Shown here: positions 62,241 to 64,000 of the stretch, one piece after another
Position numbering within the stretch: the first letter of the stretch is position 1
Layout: each line of letters starts with the position of its first letter
Source: Hydrogenophaga sp.
GTDB taxonomy: Bacteria; Pseudomonadota; Gammaproteobacteria; Burkholderiales; Burkholderiaceae_C
Length of the DNA stretch: 64,000 nucleotides
NCBI GenBank assembly: GCA_021154985.1
Contig: JAJNQE010000178.1
Location: 1 to 64,000, forward strand
Direction: 5' to 3'
Program-made: the position numbers and the translations under genes
The notes under the pieces: generated by a model
Seen by the model: only the letters and a program-made list of their open reading frames with translations
What the model was told of the DNA's origin: nothing
The model's database searches: none

Positions 62241-63743
62241 TCAGGGCATGCGCGCAATCACTTGCGCTACCGTGGCGGTCAGGCGCTGTGCGTAGTCCAG
62301 GTGCAAAAACTCGTTGGGGCCGTGCGCGTTGCTCTTGGGGCCGAGCACACCGCACACCATCATTTGCGCGGTGGGGAAGCCCTTGCTGAGCATGTTCATG
62401 AGCGGGATGGTGCCGCCCTGTCCGATGGTGCCGCAGCCAGCGCCAAAGTGGGCCTGCGATGCGTCTTGCAAGGCCTGCTCGAACCACGGCGTGGTGGTCG
62501 GTGCGTTCCAGCCGCTGGCCGCGCCCTCGCCTTCGAACGTGACCTTGGCCTGGTAAGGCGCGTTGTCTTCAAGCAGCGCCTTGAGCTCTTGCACGGCCGC
62601 GGGTGCGTCCACCAGCGGCGGCAGGCGCAGGCTGAGTTTGAACGCGGTGTAGGGCCGCAGCACGTTGCCGGCGTTGCGCAGTTCGGGGAAACCGTCGGCG
62701 CCGGTGACCGAGAGCGTGGGCCGCCAGGTGCGGTTGAGCAACGCGTCCACCGGGTCGGTGGTGGTGGGCAGGGCGAACACGGTGGAGCCGCCGCAATCGT
62801 GGTGCGCCCAGGGAAAGCGTTTGTAGATTTCGTCGCCCAGGATGGCGGCGGTGGCGCGCGCCTGCTCGATGCGTTCGGTGGGCACATCGCAGTGAAAACT
62901 CGCCGGCAGCAGTCGGCCGGTGGCGCTGTCTTCGAGTCGGTCCAGCACCTGGCGCATGATGCGGAAGCTCGACGGCACCAGGCCCGAGGCATCGCCCGAG
63001 TGGATGCCTTCGGTGAGGATTTCCACCTTGAGCACGCCGCTGGCCATGCCGCGCAGGCTGGTGGTGAGCCAGAGCTGGTCGTAGTTGCCGGCGCCGCTGT
63101 CCAGGCAGATCACCAGGCCCACATCGCCCAGGCGCGTGCGCAGCGCGTCCACATAGGGCAGCAGGTCGCCCGAGCCGCTTTCTTCACAGGTTTCGATCAG
63201 GCCGACGATGCGCGGGTGCGCCACGCCCTGGGCTTTGAGCGCCTGCAGCGCGGCGATGCTGGCGTAGACCGCGTAACCGTCGTCGGCACCGCCACGGCCG
63301 TAGAGCTTGCCGCCGTCGATCTTGGGCATCCAGGGGCCCAGATCGCTGCGCCAGCCGTTGAACTCGGGTTGTTTGTCGAGGTGGCCGTACATCAGCACGG
63401 TCTGACCCGAAGCCGGTGCCGGCGTGCCGTCACGGCCCGCGCAGGCCGGCACTTCAAAAAACAGCACCGGCGTGCGCGGCACACCGCGCGCGTCGGGCAG
63501 CTGGATCACCTCCAGCGTGAGGCCTTCGACCTTCTGCGCCTGCACCCAGTCGGCCGCGCCGCGCAGCACCCGGTCCAACAGGCCATGGCGGGCCCAGTCG
63601 GGGTCGAAGGCCGGGGACTTGGCCGGCACCTCGATGTAGCGCACCAGCTCGGGGATGATGGTCTGCTGCCAGGCGGATTCGATGTGGCTTTGCAGCGCAG
63701 TGGGGTCGAGCGGCGGCAGGGCTTGGGGCAGGCGGGCGTTCAT
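62241..63743 (-). CDS. M20 family metallopeptidase
   Basis: 500 residues. Metal-site motifs are LMYGHLDKQPEFNGW (His, Asp), YGRGGADDGYAVYAS (bridging Asp), the catalytic-base region ETCEESGSGDLLPYV (Glu-Glu) and HGPNEFLHLDY (last His). Insertion domain about 210-370. Similar to CNDP/dipeptidase-like carboxypeptidases. Cytoplasmic; substrate probably dipeptides (inference). Confidence 0.92.
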   Translation of the reverse strand: MNARLPQALPPLDPTALQSHIESAWQQTIIPELVRYIEVPAKSPAFDPDWARHGLLDRVLRGAADWVQAQKVEGLTLEVIQLPDARGVPRTPVLFFEVPACAGRDGTPAPASGQTVLMYGHLDKQPEFNGWRSDLGPWMPKIDGGKLYGRGGADDGYAVYASIAALQALKAQGVAHPRIVGLIETCEESGSGDLLPYVDALRTRLGDVGLVICLDSGAGNYDQLWLTTSLRGMASGVLKVEILTEGIHSGDASGLVPSSFRIMRQVLDRLEDSATGRLLPASFHCDVPTERIEQARATAAILGDEIYKRFPWAHHDCGGSTVFALPTTTDPVDALLNRTWRPTLSVTGADGFPELRNAGNVLRPYTAFKLSLRLPPLVDAPAAVQELKALLEDNAPYQAKVTFEGEGAASGWNAPTTTPWFEQALQDASQAHFGAGCGTIGQGGTIPLMNMLSKGFPTAQMMVCGVLGPKSNAHGPNEFLHLDYAQRLTATVAQVIARMP

Positions 63744-63859
63744 GACGGCGGTCTCCAGGCAGGGTGTCCCGCGAAGACCGGGACATTACCCGGAGCAGTA
63801 TAGGCAGAGCGGCCGGCGTTTGTGGCCGCGCTCGGTCCTCGTCAAGGGTTCCGCGCGCC

Positions 63860-64000
63860 TCAGGCGTGAGCGGAACCCGACAACCGGAACACCCGCACCA
63901 CCTCGGCCAGTCGGCTGGCCTGGTCTTTGAGGCTTTCGGCGGCGGCGGCGCTTTGCTCCACCAGCGCGGCGTTCTGCTGCGTCATCTGGTCCAGCTGCGT
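63860..64000 (-). CDS. Methyl-accepting chemotaxis protein, C-terminal end (continues beyond window)
   Basis: The last 46 residues are visible, reading TQLDQMTQQNAALVEQSAAA followed by AESLKDQASRLAEVVRVFRL. This is the end of the signalling coiled coil of beta-proteobacterial Tsr/Tar-type chemoreceptors. The sensor domain and the rest of the protein lie beyond base 64000. Confidence 0.9.
   Translation of the reverse strand, partial: TQLDQMTQQNAALVEQSAAAAESLKDQASRLAEVVRVFRLSGSAHA

Overview
The window looks like a chromosomal segment of a high-GC beta-proteobacterium, most likely Comamonadaceae and plausibly Hydrogenophaga or a close relative (inference). The reasons are the dense GC-rich coding, ATGA/TGATG-coupled operons, the DUF3717+DUF1289 protein, a topoisomerase III ending in a SWIB domain, a CHASE2 serine/threonine kinase cluster, and a structured intergenic repeat I associate with this family. 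I see no rRNA, tRNA, CRISPR array, insertion sequence or prophage. Both ends cut through a gene: an FAD oxidoreductase on the left and a chemoreceptor on the right.

Layout. 1-6134 (+): a tightly overlapping operon of an FAD amine-oxidase-like protein, DUF1365, a Cfa-type lipid methyltransferase, a chalcone-isomerase-fold protein, a GPH-type transporter, a DUF3833 lipoprotein, an SDR and a SnoaL-like protein; it looks like a membrane-lipid modification pathway. 6141-12641: a GST, purB, DUF3717/DUF1289, a yybP-ykoY (Mn2+) riboswitch with a TerC protein and a small membrane protein, a BepA-like M48 protease and moaC. 12668-15620 (-): an AT-richer type IV pilin locus with a strong sigma-54 promoter, pilin, pilin accessory protein and PglL-like O-ligase. 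15777-22592 (-): a five-gene signalling operon with a CHASE2 Ser/Thr kinase, PP2C phosphatase, double-FHA protein, a CHASE2 protein whose cyclase core is missing, and a cyclic-nucleotide-phosphodiesterase-like metallo-hydrolase. 22824-30000: sucCD, argC, a DHA2 exporter with an apparent internal deletion, recX-recA and a MarR regulator.

30044-45022: a two-component system, a GST, topB fused to a histone-H1-like tail and SWIB, a divergent SET-domain protein, birA and a SPOR protein, a subtilase with a GG-CTERM-like tail, a TetR/hydrolase operon with a clear operator, and gap with tkt. 45195-51722: murU, pepP, bfr, maeB and a secreted barnase-type RNase with barstar. 51771-58433: rsmA-surA-lptD divergent from amgK-rsmE. 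58494-64000: a lone DUF4143 ATPase, an MFS protein, a YidB-like protein, two hydrolases and the chemoreceptor end.

The most unusual observations are these. (1) A repeat family with an invariant 15-nt loop and arms that differ from copy to copy but always pair; one copy lies in frame inside amgK. (2) The CHASE2 kinase/phosphatase/FHA/pseudo-cyclase operon. (3) The eukaryote-like pairing of a SWIB-tailed topoisomerase with a SET methyltransferase across a perfect 16-bp palindrome.
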